Origin: an uncultured Clostridia bacterium
Lineage (GTDB): Bacteria > Bacillota > Clostridia > UBA1381
Assembly: GCA_947626135.1 (NCBI GenBank)
Contig: CANQQZ010000001.1
Location: forward strand, 1-64,000
Direction of reading: 5' to 3'
Length of the DNA stretch: 64,000 nucleotides
This document shows, in pieces, positions 1-10,400 of this stretch (positions within the stretch are counted from its first letter, which is position 1; each line of letters opens with the position of its first letter). A model generated the notes under the pieces. That model saw only the letters and a program-made list of their open reading frames with translations, had not been told where the DNA came from and searched no databases. Made by a program: the position numbers and the translations under genes.

Positions 1-41
1 GAGTTTTATTTCCAAGACTTATAGCTTGAAGCTTTACCGAC

Positions 42-65
42 CCCCCGGACTATCCGGGGGTTTTC
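42..65 (+). terminator. Intrinsic terminator of an upstream gene outside the window
   Basis: An 8-bp GC-rich stem (CCCCCGGA / TCCGGGGG) with a 3-nt loop is followed by TTTTC. It points rightward, so it must end a plus-strand transcript that enters from the left edge. No coding end is visible in the first 41 bases. Confidence 0.7.
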
Positions 66-70
66 GTTAG

Positions 71-107
71 ACAAAAAGAAGCGTATCATATAAATGATAC
101 GCTTCTT
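71..107 (-). terminator. Intrinsic terminator of the groES-groL operon
   Basis: A 14-bp perfect stem (AAGAAGCGTATCAT with its complement, loop of 4) is followed on the minus strand by a T-rich tract. It lies just past the groL stop codon. The GCGTATC stem core recurs in two other terminators of the window. Confidence 0.8.
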
Positions 108-151
108 CAAACGCTGTTTTGTCAGCCTGTGTCACCCTTAGCTGTATTTTA

Positions 152-2077
<1,926 letters not shown>

Positions 2078-2148
2078 TTATATTACCTCCTCTTTATTAG
2101 TCGCATCATAAACATTGTTTTGATAGCGCTTCTGTTCGTTCGGTTTTG

Positions 2149-2175
2149 TTAGCACTCAATTGCCTCGAGTGCTAA
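2149..2175 (-). promoter_or_regulatory. CIRCE operator (HrcA binding site)
   Basis: Exact consensus inverted repeat TTAGCACTC-N9-GAGTGCTAA, located just downstream of the groESL promoter. HrcA is the known repressor of this element in Firmicutes. Confidence 0.98.
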
Positions 2176-2183
2176 CAAGGTAT

Positions 2184-2212
2184 AATATAAACTTTTTTTT
2201 TGCTTATATCAA
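2184..2212 (-). promoter_or_regulatory. Sigma-A-type promoter of groESL
   Basis: Read on the minus strand: -35 TTGATA (2212-2207), 17-base A-rich spacer, -10 TATATT (2189-2184). Transcription would start next to the CIRCE element, the usual arrangement for HrcA repression. Confidence 0.8.
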
Positions 2213-2339
2213 AACCGATTATGATATGATTTTACATGTTTTTCTTCCGATTCCTTTATTTTTCTTCTGTTTACGTCATTTAACTTTAATTTGGCGTTAA
2301 TTGCACTTTTAACAAAATGTTCATATTTGAACGCAGCTT

Positions 2340-2726
2340 TTAAGAAGCAAAGTTTTCAAACATCGCCATAGCTGCGTTTTTGTCGCTGAATACCATTCCT
2401 TTTTTCAGCTCGTCTATATCATCCTTCGGATATACGGCTTCACTTATTTTATGCTCCGTAATTTTGACCTTCGTATCGTTTTTCATCTCGTATACGGCGA
2501 GGATACCGTTATTTAAAACAACCGCGTATTCCGTTTCCTCCGTCTGAGCGCCGGCGGACGCGTTTATTGCGGCGGTAGGCTCGGCGGATGAGTATTCCTC
2601 GAGCAGACCGCGTGATATTTTTCGTCCGCTTGAGAGCCCGACGGCGCAGCCCGCGGCGAAAAACAGCGCTGCGGTCAGTATATATGCGAAAATCAGGACG
2701 TATCTCATATTTTTTATATTATTCAT
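2340..2726 (-). CDS. BofC C-terminal-domain-like sporulation protein, membrane-anchored
   Basis: The 128-residue protein has one hydrophobic segment at about residues 8-30 (YVLIFAYILTAALFFAAG), a Ser/Thr/Ala linker, and a C-terminal domain starting YAVVLNNGILAVYE near residue 67. The pattern YxxxxxNGxLAVYE, then a DIDELKKG motif and a short helix, is that of the BofC C-terminal domain found in clostridial proteins. In Bacillus, BofC is a forespore-made protein of the intermembrane space that restrains SpoIVB signalling to pro-sigma-K processing. An excellent GGAGGT site precedes the ATG. A near-consensus sigma-F/sigma-G promoter lies just upstream, which supports a forespore role. The family match is by pattern only. 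Confidence 0.65.
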   Translation of the reverse strand: MNNIKNMRYVLIFAYILTAALFFAAGCAVGLSSGRKISRGLLEEYSSAEPTAAINASAGAQTEETEYAVVLNNGILAVYEMKNDTKVKITEHKISEAVYPKDDIDELKKGMVFSDKNAAMAMFENFAS

Positions 2727-2759
2727 TATTTTACCTCCTATGTCGTTTTTTTCTTTTTT

Positions 2760-2789
2760 GATTATTTCCGGAAAGGATGGAATTTATAC
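2760..2789 (-). promoter_or_regulatory. Predicted sigma-F/sigma-G forespore promoter of the BofC-like gene
   Basis: Read on the minus strand: GTATA (2789-2785), exactly 15 bases, then GGAAATAATC (2769-2760). The forespore sigma-F consensus is GYATA-N15-GGNNANANTR; all positions fit except the last, which is C instead of a purine. No sigma-A hexamer pair is visible here. Confidence 0.6.
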
Positions 2790-2832
2790 TTAAACACACA
2801 AAACCGCCCGGGAGCAGGCTGAAATTTAACTA

Positions 2833-2861
2833 TTGCAAAATCCGTGTATTTATTGTATAAT
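2833..2861 (+). promoter_or_regulatory. Sigma-A-type promoter of the class A PBP gene
   Basis: -35 TTGCAA (2833-2838), 17-base spacer, perfect -10 TATAAT (2856-2861), 55 bases before the start codon. Confidence 0.8.
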
Positions 2862-2916
2862 TACAGTAACAATGTATTGAGCTATTCAGCCTGAATGCGA
2901 GGAGGTGCTGTGAAAT

Positions 2917-5640
2917 ATGTCGGATAAAAAGAATAACGGCGGCTACGACGGCGAATTTGACTGGGACGCGTATGATATGATGACGTCGGGACAGTCGCCG
3001 TACAGCGGTGCGAACGGGTCCTCATCATCGGGGCGTTTTGCCGGTTCGGACGGCGAGGAGGAGCCGTTGTCCCGCCGAAACAGACAGCGCGGAACGGAGC
3101 GGCAGGGAAACAGATCCGGCTCGTCGGGCGGAACGCGGCGCACGAGCAGCCGCCCGGGAACAGAGGTGAGCGCGCAGCGGAAAAAGCCCGCGAAGAAGCG
3201 CCGCAAAAAAAAGCAGCTTACCGAAAAACAGAGAAAATTCAGACGCAGGCTCCGCACGTTTATCCTTGTCGCGGCGGCTGTGCTTATAGTAGTCGTTTCA
3301 AGCGTGTGCGTGGGTATGTACGCGGCTGTATCGCGCGAGATAAAGGATATGAATATACAAAATCTCGCTCTCGATTCAACGTCGTTCATTTATTACACGG
3401 ATGTCTACGGAACGGAGCAGGAGCTGGAGCAGATACAATCCGCGGAAAACAGGATATGGCTTAATTCCGATCAAATCCCGCAGGTTATGAAGGATGCTAT
3501 GGTTTCCATCGAGGATGAGCGCTTTTATAAGCATCATGGCGTGGATTTAAAGCGCACGGCGGGGGCTACGGCGGGATATATTCTGTCCAAGCTCGGCATA
3601 GGCAGCGCGAGCTACGGAGGTTCAACCATAACGCAGCAGGTAATAAAGAATATCACAAATGAAACAGAGGCCACGCCTACTCGAAAAATCAAGGAAATGA
3701 TGCGCGCTGTGGCGCTGGAGCAAGAGCTGTCAAAGGACGAAATACTGACGCTTTATCTTAATATTGTATGTTTTGCCAACGGCTGCAACGGCGTAGAGGC
3801 GGCGTCGAACGTTTATTTCGCCAAGCACGCATCCGAGCTGACGCTGCCGGAGGCGGCGTCGATAGCGGGCATCACTCAGTTCCCCTCGCAGTTCGACCCG
3901 TATACGCATCCCGATAAAAATATCGAAAAGCGCAATACGGTGCTCGCCAAGATGAACGAGCTGGGCTATATTGACGACGCGGAATACGCTGAGGCGTCGG
4001 CAAGCGATTTGATAGTCAACAACAGCTATATAGAAAACGGTATGCATATTTCCTCGTACTTCGTGGACCAGGTGATAACCGACGTTATTTCGGATTTGCA
4101 GAGACGCCGCGGCTACAGCGCGGAATTTGCCGAGCAGCAGGTATATAACGGCGGATTAAAGATTTATTCCACGGTTGATGTCAACATTCAGCAAACGGTG
4201 GAAAGCGTGTACTATAATGCCGAAGGGTTCCCGTATACGGGTATGGATGCCCAGTCGGCGATGGTGATAATAGACCCGTACACGGGTCAGGTAAAGGGTC
4301 TTATCGGCGGGCTCGGTCCCAAAACGGACGTGCGCGGGTTTAACCGTGCAACGCAGGCGAGGCGGCAGCCGGGTTCGTCAATAAAGCCGCTTTCGGTTTA
4401 CGGTCCGGCGGTGGATTTGGGAAAAATCACCGAGGTGACGAATGTGACCGATGAGGAGATAACGATAGGCAGCGACAACTGGAAGCCCAAAAACTCGTAT
4501 AACGATTTTTACGGGGACATGACGGTCCGCGAGGCGATCGGACGCTCGGCGAACATTCCGGCTGTCAAGGTGCTTGATATGGTCGGATTGTCCACCTCAT
4601 ACGGATATTTGCAGAATAAATTTCATATCGAAGACCTTTCCGAGGATGACAAAAACTATTCGTCGTTATCGCTGGGCGGTCTTACGAACGGCGTTTCTCC
4701 GGAGGAAATGGCCGCGGCATACTGCGTGTTTGTAAACGGCGGCAAATATATAAAGCCGTATACGTACACGCGCGTGGTCGACTCGACAGGGCAGGTGATT
4801 CTCGAAAACACAGCCGAGTCAACCCAGTCAATAAGCGCGGCTGCGGCATATATCATGTCGGATTTGCTCAGCGCTGTCGTGAACGACAGCTACGGAACCG
4901 GTAAATCGGCAAAGCTGGACAGCGGTATGCCTACCTACGGAAAAACCGGTACCACGGACGACGATGTGGATAAGTGGTTCGTAGGATTTACACCGTATTA
5001 TGTCGGCGCGGTTTGGTACGGCTTCGATAATCCGTCGTCGCTTTCGGCGGCAGGCGTATCGGGAAATCCGTGTGTGGAGGCGTGGAATCTGATAATGGAC
5101 CGCGTTCACAGCGGATTGGCGATAAAAGAACTGGAGCGTCCGACAAACATAGTTGAGGCAACGGTATGCACACGTTCGGGTATGCTTGCGTCAAGCAGCT
5201 GTCCCGCGGCGGATTCATATTTCGTTGACGGAACCCAGCCAAAGTCCTTGTGCAACGGCACACATTCATCGGGAACGGCGTATGGCTCATCCTCCGATGA
5301 TGATGACGATGACAGCGAAAGCTCTCCGGTTCCGCAGACTGTTACGCCGCCGTCCTCCACGGTGAATTCGGCTCCCTCCGACACAAGCGGCTCGTCCGAC
5401 ACAAGCTCCGGAACAAGCTCGGGCACAGCGTCCGGCTCGGGCGAGGACACGGGCTCGGGCGGCGACACAGGCTCGGGCGGCGACACAGGCTCGGGCGGCG
5501 GCGCGGGCTCGGACGATGAAACAGACTCGGGCGGCGAAACGGGTTCGGACGAGGATACGGACTCGGGCGGCGACACGGACTCGGGCGAGGACACGGGCTC
5601 GGGCGATGCGTCCGGCGCTGACGCGGGAGCCGCGGAATAG
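2917..5640 (+). CDS. Class A penicillin-binding protein (PBP1A family), bifunctional transglycosylase/transpeptidase
   Basis: Polymerises lipid II and cross-links peptidoglycan at the outer face of the membrane. The 907 residues comprise a basic, Ser/Gly-rich cytoplasmic N-terminus (1-112), one membrane helix (about 114-137), a GT51 domain with catalytic Glu in SIEDERFYKHHG (about residue 199) and GGSTITQQ, then the transpeptidase domain with SSIK (about 487), the SAN triad and KTGTT (about 675). After about residue 790 the chain is an extracellular low-complexity tail of Ser, Gly, Asp, Glu and Thr with repeated SGGDTG-like units. GGAGGTG precedes the ATG. The gene is monocistronic between a sigma-A promoter and a terminator. 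The nearest named homologue would be ponA. Confidence 0.96.
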   Translation: MSDKKNNGGYDGEFDWDAYDMMTSGQSPYSGANGSSSSGRFAGSDGEEEPLSRRNRQRGTERQGNRSGSSGGTRRTSSRPGTEVSAQRKKPAKKRRKKKQLTEKQRKFRRRLRTFILVAAAVLIVVVSSVCVGMYAAVSREIKDMNIQNLALDSTSFIYYTDVYGTEQELEQIQSAENRIWLNSDQIPQVMKDAMVSIEDERFYKHHGVDLKRTAGATAGYILSKLGIGSASYGGSTITQQVIKNITNETEATPTRKIKEMMRAVALEQELSKDEILTLYLNIVCFANGCNGVEAASNVYFAKHASELTLPEAASIAGITQFPSQFDPYTHPDKNIEKRNTVLAKMNELGYIDDAEYAEASASDLIVNNSYIENGMHISSYFVDQVITDVISDLQRRRGYSAEFAEQQVYNGGLKIYSTVDVNIQQTVESVYYNAEGFPYTGMDAQSAMVIIDPYTGQVKGLIGGLGPKTDVRGFNRATQARRQPGSSIKPLSVYGPAVDLGKITEVTNVTDEEITIGSDNWKPKNSYNDFYGDMTVREAIGRSANIPAVKVLDMVGLSTSYGYLQNKFHIEDLSEDDKNYSSLSLGGLTNGVSPEEMAAAYCVFVNGGKYIKPYTYTRVVDSTGQVILENTAESTQSISAAAAYIMSDLLSAVVNDSYGTGKSAKLDSGMPTYGKTGTTDDDVDKWFVGFTPYYVGAVWYGFDNPSSLSAAGVSGNPCVEAWNLIMDRVHSGLAIKELERPTNIVEATVCTRSGMLASSSCPAADSYFVDGTQPKSLCNGTHSSGTAYGSSSDDDDDDSESSPVPQTVTPPSSTVNSAPSDTSGSSDTSSGTSSGTASGSGEDTGSGGDTGSGGDTGSGGGAGSDDETDSGGETGSDEDTDSGGDTDSGEDTGSGDASGADAGAAE

Positions 5641-5690
5641 CCGGCGGACGGGATTGATTTGACAGGATAAAAATTTTACTGAAGCACATA

Positions 5691-5722
5691 AGAGCGTATC
5701 TGTAAAACGATGCGCTCTTTTT
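5691..5722 (+). terminator. Intrinsic terminator after the PBP gene
   Basis: 10-bp stem AGAGCGTATC / GATGCGCTCT with one G-T pair and an 8-nt loop, followed by five T. About 50 bases past the stop codon. Confidence 0.8.
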
Positions 5723-5838
5723 GACGTATACCGGCGCGGTTTTGCGGCGGAACAATCATTGTCCGTGCCCGGGGAAGGAGCGGTCCGAACAAAGTCGTTA
5801 CGAGGATGTTAAAATATTAACAATTTTTCGTTATCATA

Positions 5839-5867
5839 TTGCAAAATATGCATATTTATGGTATAAT
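5839..5867 (+). promoter_or_regulatory. Sigma-A-type promoter of the MATE exporter gene
   Basis: -35 TTGCAA (5839-5844), 17-base spacer, -10 TATAAT (5862-5867). The -10 hexamer is the left edge of the repeated leader element. Together with the terminator before it and the leader after it, this accounts for the gene-free stretch 5641-6004. Confidence 0.8.
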
Positions 5868-5959
5868 AACCTCACGAAACAATACGAAATCAAAGATTTC
5901 TGTGTTTCGGAGAACATTGTATCATAACGCTGCGGCGACGATGCCGCCTTGCAGTTATG
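5862..5959 (+). promoter_or_regulatory. Repeated two-hairpin 5' leader element, copy A (MATE gene)
   Basis: A 98-base block that recurs at 32574-32671 with 11 differences. The first 58 bases differ at a single position. Hairpin 1: CGAAACA (5875-5881) pairs with TGTTTCG (5903-5909), and inside it GAAATC (5886-5891) pairs with GATTTC (5895-5900) around an AAA loop. Hairpin 2: ATAA (5924-5927), CTGC and GGC (5930-5936) pair with GCC (5943-5945), GCAG (5951-5954) and TTAT (5955-5958) around a 6-nt loop. The block starts at the -10 hexamer, so almost all of it is transcribed, and it ends 45 bases before the start codon. I do not recognise a known riboswitch class. A DNA-operator role for the hairpin-1 dyad is an alternative. 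Confidence 0.65.
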
Positions 5960-6004
5960 GTATAATATATGCGTCAATAAAATTGCTGGTATGGGGAGAG
6001 AATT

Positions 6005-7375
6005 ATGGCGAAGCGCAGAGACGCGGATCTGGTCCGCGGAAATTTATGGAGCGGCATATTGATGTTTGCGCTGCCTCTGGCGGCGAGCAGCATATTGCAG
6101 CAGCTCTTTAACAGTGCGGATGTGGCGGTCGTCGGACAGTTTGCCGGAAGCCGGGCTTTGGCGGCGGTAGGCTCGAACGCGGCTGTCATAAATCTGCTGG
6201 TAAATATCTTTATGGGATTGTCCATAGGCGCGAATGTGGTAATCGCGCGGTACGTGGGCGAAGGAAACAAGAGCAAAGTCGAAAGAGCGGTCCACACTGC
6301 GGTGGCTGTATCGCTTATAAGCGGCGTGATCGTCACGGTTTTGGGAATCGTCGTATCCCGTCCCATTTTGGAGATGATATCAACGCCGGATGATATAATC
6401 GACCTGGCGTCGGTATATCTGAAAATATATTTTTTGGGTATGCCGTTCATGATGCTCTATAATTTCGGAGCGGCTATACTGCGCAGCGTAGGCGACACGC
6501 GCAGACCGTTTATATGTCTGCTCGTATCCGGGATTATAAACGTCGTATTAAACCTGTTTTTTGTTATAGTGTGCAGGCTGAGCGTCGCGGGCGTGGCGAT
6601 AGCGACGGTAACGTCAAATATAGTCAGCTCGGGGCTTGTGCTCTGGTTCCTGATGCGCGAACGCAGCGATATACGGGTGGATTTGAAAAAGCTCAGGATA
6701 GATAAGCGGATTTTAAAGGAAATAGCCCGTATAGGCTTGCCCGCGGGAGTGCAGGGCGTGGTGTTTTCGTTTTCCAATATCTGCGTGCAGTCGGCTGTGA
6801 ACAGTCTCGGCTCCGATGTTGTTGCGGGAAGCGCCGCAGCGCTTAATTTCGAGTATTTTGTATATTTTATGCTGAACGCGTTTTCGCAGGCGTGTGTTAC
6901 CTTCACAAGCCAGAACTACGGCGCGGGGGAGTACGCGCGCTGCCGTAAAATCGCGAGGCTGTGTACACTTATGGGTTTTCTCGCAAGCGGGGCTATGTGC
7001 GCGGCGTTCCTGATTTTGGGCAGGCACGCGCTCCGGCTCTATACAAACGAGGAAGCGGTTATGGCGACGGGAATAGTCAGAATGAGGTATTGCCTGCTGT
7101 TCCAGTTCACGTCCGTGCTTATGGATACGCTGTCGGGAAGCATGCGCGGTCTGGGATACTCGCTTACGCCGGCAATTATATCGCTTGCCGGCTCGTGCGG
7201 CTTGCGGCTTGTGTGGGTATATTTGATATTCCCATTGAATCCGACGTTCGATATGCTTCTGACGGTTTATCCGGCAACGTGGGCGGTGACGTCGGCGGCT
7301 ATGTTTGCGGCGTATATGTTCGTCTCGCGGCATATGCTCAAACGACGCGGGATGTACGCGGAGACGGCGGTGTAA
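6005..7375 (+). CDS. MATE-family multidrug/cation efflux transporter
   Basis: Integral membrane antiporter of the multidrug and toxic compound extrusion family, which exports cationic or aromatic compounds using Na+ or H+ gradients. The 456-residue product fits the family, with 12 hydrophobic segments in two halves. The start RGNLWSGILMFALPLAASSI and the segment LFNSADVAVVGQFAG are typical of the clostridial NorM/DinF-like branch. GGGGAGAG lies 4 bases before the ATG. The gene is monocistronic, transcribed through the repeated leader element that is shared with the azoreductase-like gene at 32.7 kb. That links this exporter to a redox detoxification enzyme. The substrate cannot be read from the sequence. 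Confidence 0.95.
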   Translation: MAKRRDADLVRGNLWSGILMFALPLAASSILQQLFNSADVAVVGQFAGSRALAAVGSNAAVINLLVNIFMGLSIGANVVIARYVGEGNKSKVERAVHTAVAVSLISGVIVTVLGIVVSRPILEMISTPDDIIDLASVYLKIYFLGMPFMMLYNFGAAILRSVGDTRRPFICLLVSGIINVVLNLFFVIVCRLSVAGVAIATVTSNIVSSGLVLWFLMRERSDIRVDLKKLRIDKRILKEIARIGLPAGVQGVVFSFSNICVQSAVNSLGSDVVAGSAAALNFEYFVYFMLNAFSQACVTFTSQNYGAGEYARCRKIARLCTLMGFLASGAMCAAFLILGRHALRLYTNEEAVMATGIVRMRYCLLFQFTSVLMDTLSGSMRGLGYSLTPAIISLAGSCGLRLVWVYLIFPLNPTFDMLLTVYPATWAVTSAAMFAAYMFVSRHMLKRRGMYAETAV

Positions 7376-7413
7376 CAGGCAGTTTTTACCATATATACCA
7401 ATGATAAAATATG

Positions 7414-7442
7414 TTGACCCGAGTGGTATTATATGTTACAAT
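7414..7442 (+). promoter_or_regulatory. Sigma-A-type promoter of the large surface-protein gene
   Basis: -35 TTGACC (7414-7419), 17-base spacer, -10 TACAAT (7437-7442). Predicted start near 7449, only about nine bases before the small upstream open frame. Confidence 0.7.
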
Positions 7443-7457
7443 TATAGGGGGATAGTA

Positions 7458-7499
7458 ATGCAGCAAAGTGAGACGGAAAATAAGGAGAGATTATTATGA
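7458..7499 (+). CDS. Possible 13-residue upstream open frame coupled to the surface-protein gene
   Basis: An ATG follows a G-rich stretch (GGGGGATAGTA). It encodes MQQSETENKERLL and stops at a TGA that overlaps the ATG of the 1,773-residue gene (ATGA, 7496-7499). Overlap of this kind is typical of translational coupling. The peptide is not recognised, and the frame is short enough to be chance. Confidence 0.3.
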   Translation: MQQSETENKERLL

Positions 7500-10400
7500 A
7501 AAAGAAAAAAATTTTGGCGCTCATCATGGCGGCTGCCATGATCATGCCGCTGCTGCCGGCGGGCATGATTGCCGCGAGCGCAGACACCGTACTTGAAGGC
7601 GCGTTTGTGCGCGATATTGCGGAGCTTCCGCAGGATGATTCAATCCAGACGGCGCCGGGAAAAAACCAGGTGATGTATGTTAAATTTGACAGCGCGCCGG
7701 CGCCGACGGATCACCTTTGGTTTGAGGTGACGTCGCCGCTCGGTTACGTTTACGGCATACAGGCGACGGGAGACGGAACGCATACGGCGTTCGCGTGGAG
7801 TTATCTTGACACGGAAACGGTCAGGTCATGGCCCACGTGCTATGATATGCCGGTTCCGATAGGCGCTCCGGCGGGAAATTACAAGGTGAGAGTGTTCAGG
7901 AGCGACGAGCCTATAGAAGAAAGTCCGCTCGACGGCGAGCAGTCCATCAGCACGGATAAGGCGGACAAAATAAGCGAGGTTTCCACGACAAAGGATACTC
8001 CGCTTGTAATAAACGCGGCGAGAAAGGGCGATATTCGTTTGATTGCCGCGAGGTTCAGGTCTCATCCGGAGTCGTTCAGTATATTTGACGATTCGGTAAA
8101 GGGAAAGAGAAATGTGCTGTGGACGGAGTTTTCAAACAGAGTAGACCATTCTGACGCGTTTGATGCAACAAAGAGAATATATACGATAGACGGCACAACG
8201 TATCAGATTGAAATCGCGCGTCCCGCGCACGGTCCGGTACCCAGCCACGCGCCCGCAATTACCGTTCCGGGCAACGGCATAGTCGGTCAGATAAAAGGGG
8301 ATTTTACGAATAACCCGGATGACGAAAACGATGTGCATTGCTACCACGGCTGGCAGATAGGCGTGGATGGCGATGACGAGCTGTTCCATGCGGACGCCGA
8401 ACCGGGCTATCAGGTCGGTACATATATCGCGAAGCTGTGGCAGCTCGATCCGACGGAGCAGGAAACGCTCGCCGCGGCTTCCTCCGTCATGAAGTGCGAG
8501 GATAAAATGCTCATTTCGGAGCACGCAATAGACATAGTCGAGGTCAAATATCAGCTCAGCGCAGCAGATATCGCGAAGGGCTATAAGCTCACATGCCCGA
8601 TGGAGGCAAACTCGCAGACGTCAATAACGGAGCTTGCAAGAGTGGGCGACGTTGTGGGCGCTATAACCCCGAAAATAGACAACAGCAGCGCTGATGACGA
8701 CCCGAAAAAGGTGGTCGCGGGCTGGAAGCTTGTAAAAACCGAAGGGGGAGAGCTCAGCGCGAATACAATAGGCGACTATCTTCCCGCCGATACGCAGGAT
8801 GAGACGCGGGACGGAAAGATAACGCTCGAGGCGGTGCTTTCCGAGCCGAAGTCATATGATTACCAATTCACAAAGGATATAGCGGACGGAGAATCGGTAA
8901 TGCAGATTGTGCCGCCGGGAGAAACGCCGGAGCCGTCCTCATTTAACAGGATTGCCGATGAAAACGGCGGAGAGAAAACAATCGAATATGATCCTTCGGC
9001 GACGATGGAGCCGCTTACGCTGCGCGTTGTAAACACGGGCAATCAGCGCGAGGCTATTCAGATATCGTCGGAGAAGGGATATTTCAATATTAAAATGAAG
9101 AGCGTAAATAACGACGAGGAAGCGAAAAAGCTTTATTCGCAGGGCGGTCTCGAATCGGACTCGACATTGTTTTATATTCCGTCCAAGGCAGATAAGGCTG
9201 CTCATCCGTCATGGGAAAACTACGCGATTGTAACTATTACGCCGAAGCAGGGTCTCGGAGTGGGTGAGTACAGCGATACGATACAGTCGCGTGTAGACAA
9301 CACCTCCGTCCGCTTGTGGAATACATCCTCCATCACCCTTAAGATTTCGCCGAAGAAGGTTGAGATCGCGCCGCGTGACACAACGAAGTCTTACGGAAAA
9401 AATCTCAGCATTACCCAGAATGTTGTCTGCGATGTGTATGATACCTCCGGCAAGCTGCTCGAATCCGACAAAACGGCAGCGCAGCTCGGAATAACGCTCC
9501 AGAGCGACGGTATGGGAAGCGATGCGGAGGTTAAACCGGACGGCGAAAAATATCCGTTCAAGCTTGCCGAGGCGGCAAGCAATTCGAACTATTCCGTCAG
9601 TCTTAAACCCGGTACAAATACGGGTATAACAGTTATAAAGGCGATGCCGGTAAAGGATAGCGTCAAGGCGACGCCAATCAAGGATGGAGATCTGATTACT
9701 CAATCAGTTTTGTCCGGCGTGTACAGGAACCCGAATACGACCGGAAAGGTCAACGGTCACTGGGAGTGGTCCGACAGCACGGAACAGATACAAACGGGAG
9801 GAAATACGACTATCACAAGAAATTGTCAGTTTACGCCCGACGATTTAAACAACTATGAAAAGCCGCCGGAGACGAACGCGTCCATTGTTGTTTCCGCTAA
9901 AACGCCGACCAATCTGGAAGCATCGAAGGTTTCGTGGACATATAACGGAAAGCCGCGCATCGCGGAATTCAGATGGGCAAGAGGCAGTACACCTGTGGTA
10001 GGCACCAACGTAAAGGTAGTGTATAAAAAGATAGAGGAGGGACAGGAGGAATTCGCCCCCGATGAAAACTTCACCGAAGAGGGAGGATACAAAGAGGATC
10101 CTCCGGTGGACGCGGGCAAGTATAAGGTGCATGCCACCTGCAATGACACCAATATGTTTGCCGGAGACGTTGAAAACTTTATTATGACGATAAATCCGTA
10201 TACGCTTACCTTAGACCTCAAAGGCAGCGTGGTGGAAAAGATGTACGACGGCAAGACGACCGCCGAGATCGACCCCGCAAAGGTCAAATTCAAAGACAAG
10301 CAGAATGCGGATGATGATGTACGTGTTAAGAAGGAAGCATTTACGGCGAATTTCGTGTCGGCGGACGTCGATATGTTCTATCCGAAAAATGTAACGGTTG

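Noticed and set aside
5455-5610. Tandem DNA repeat as a CRISPR-like or satellite array
   Set aside because: The units are in-frame codon repeats for a Gly/Ser/Asp tail, of variable spacing and without spacers.
5106-5755. Pro/Ser-rich antisense frames opposite the PBP tail
   Set aside because: They mirror the Ser/Gly/Asp repeat on the coding strand. No ribosome-binding site or independent domain is present.
5721-5927. Small open frame before the MATE gene
   Set aside because: Its second half is a reading of the repeated leader element and its first half is intergenic. It has no ribosome-binding site, and the copy at 32.5 kb is read in a different context.
5862-5959. ANTAR-target dual hairpin, T-box or purine-type riboswitch as identity of the repeated leader
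   Set aside because: Hairpin 1 has an AAA loop and hairpin 2 a loop that lacks A1/G4, so the ANTAR rule fails. No T-box bulge or purine-aptamer core bases are present, and the genes are not aminoacylation or purine genes.
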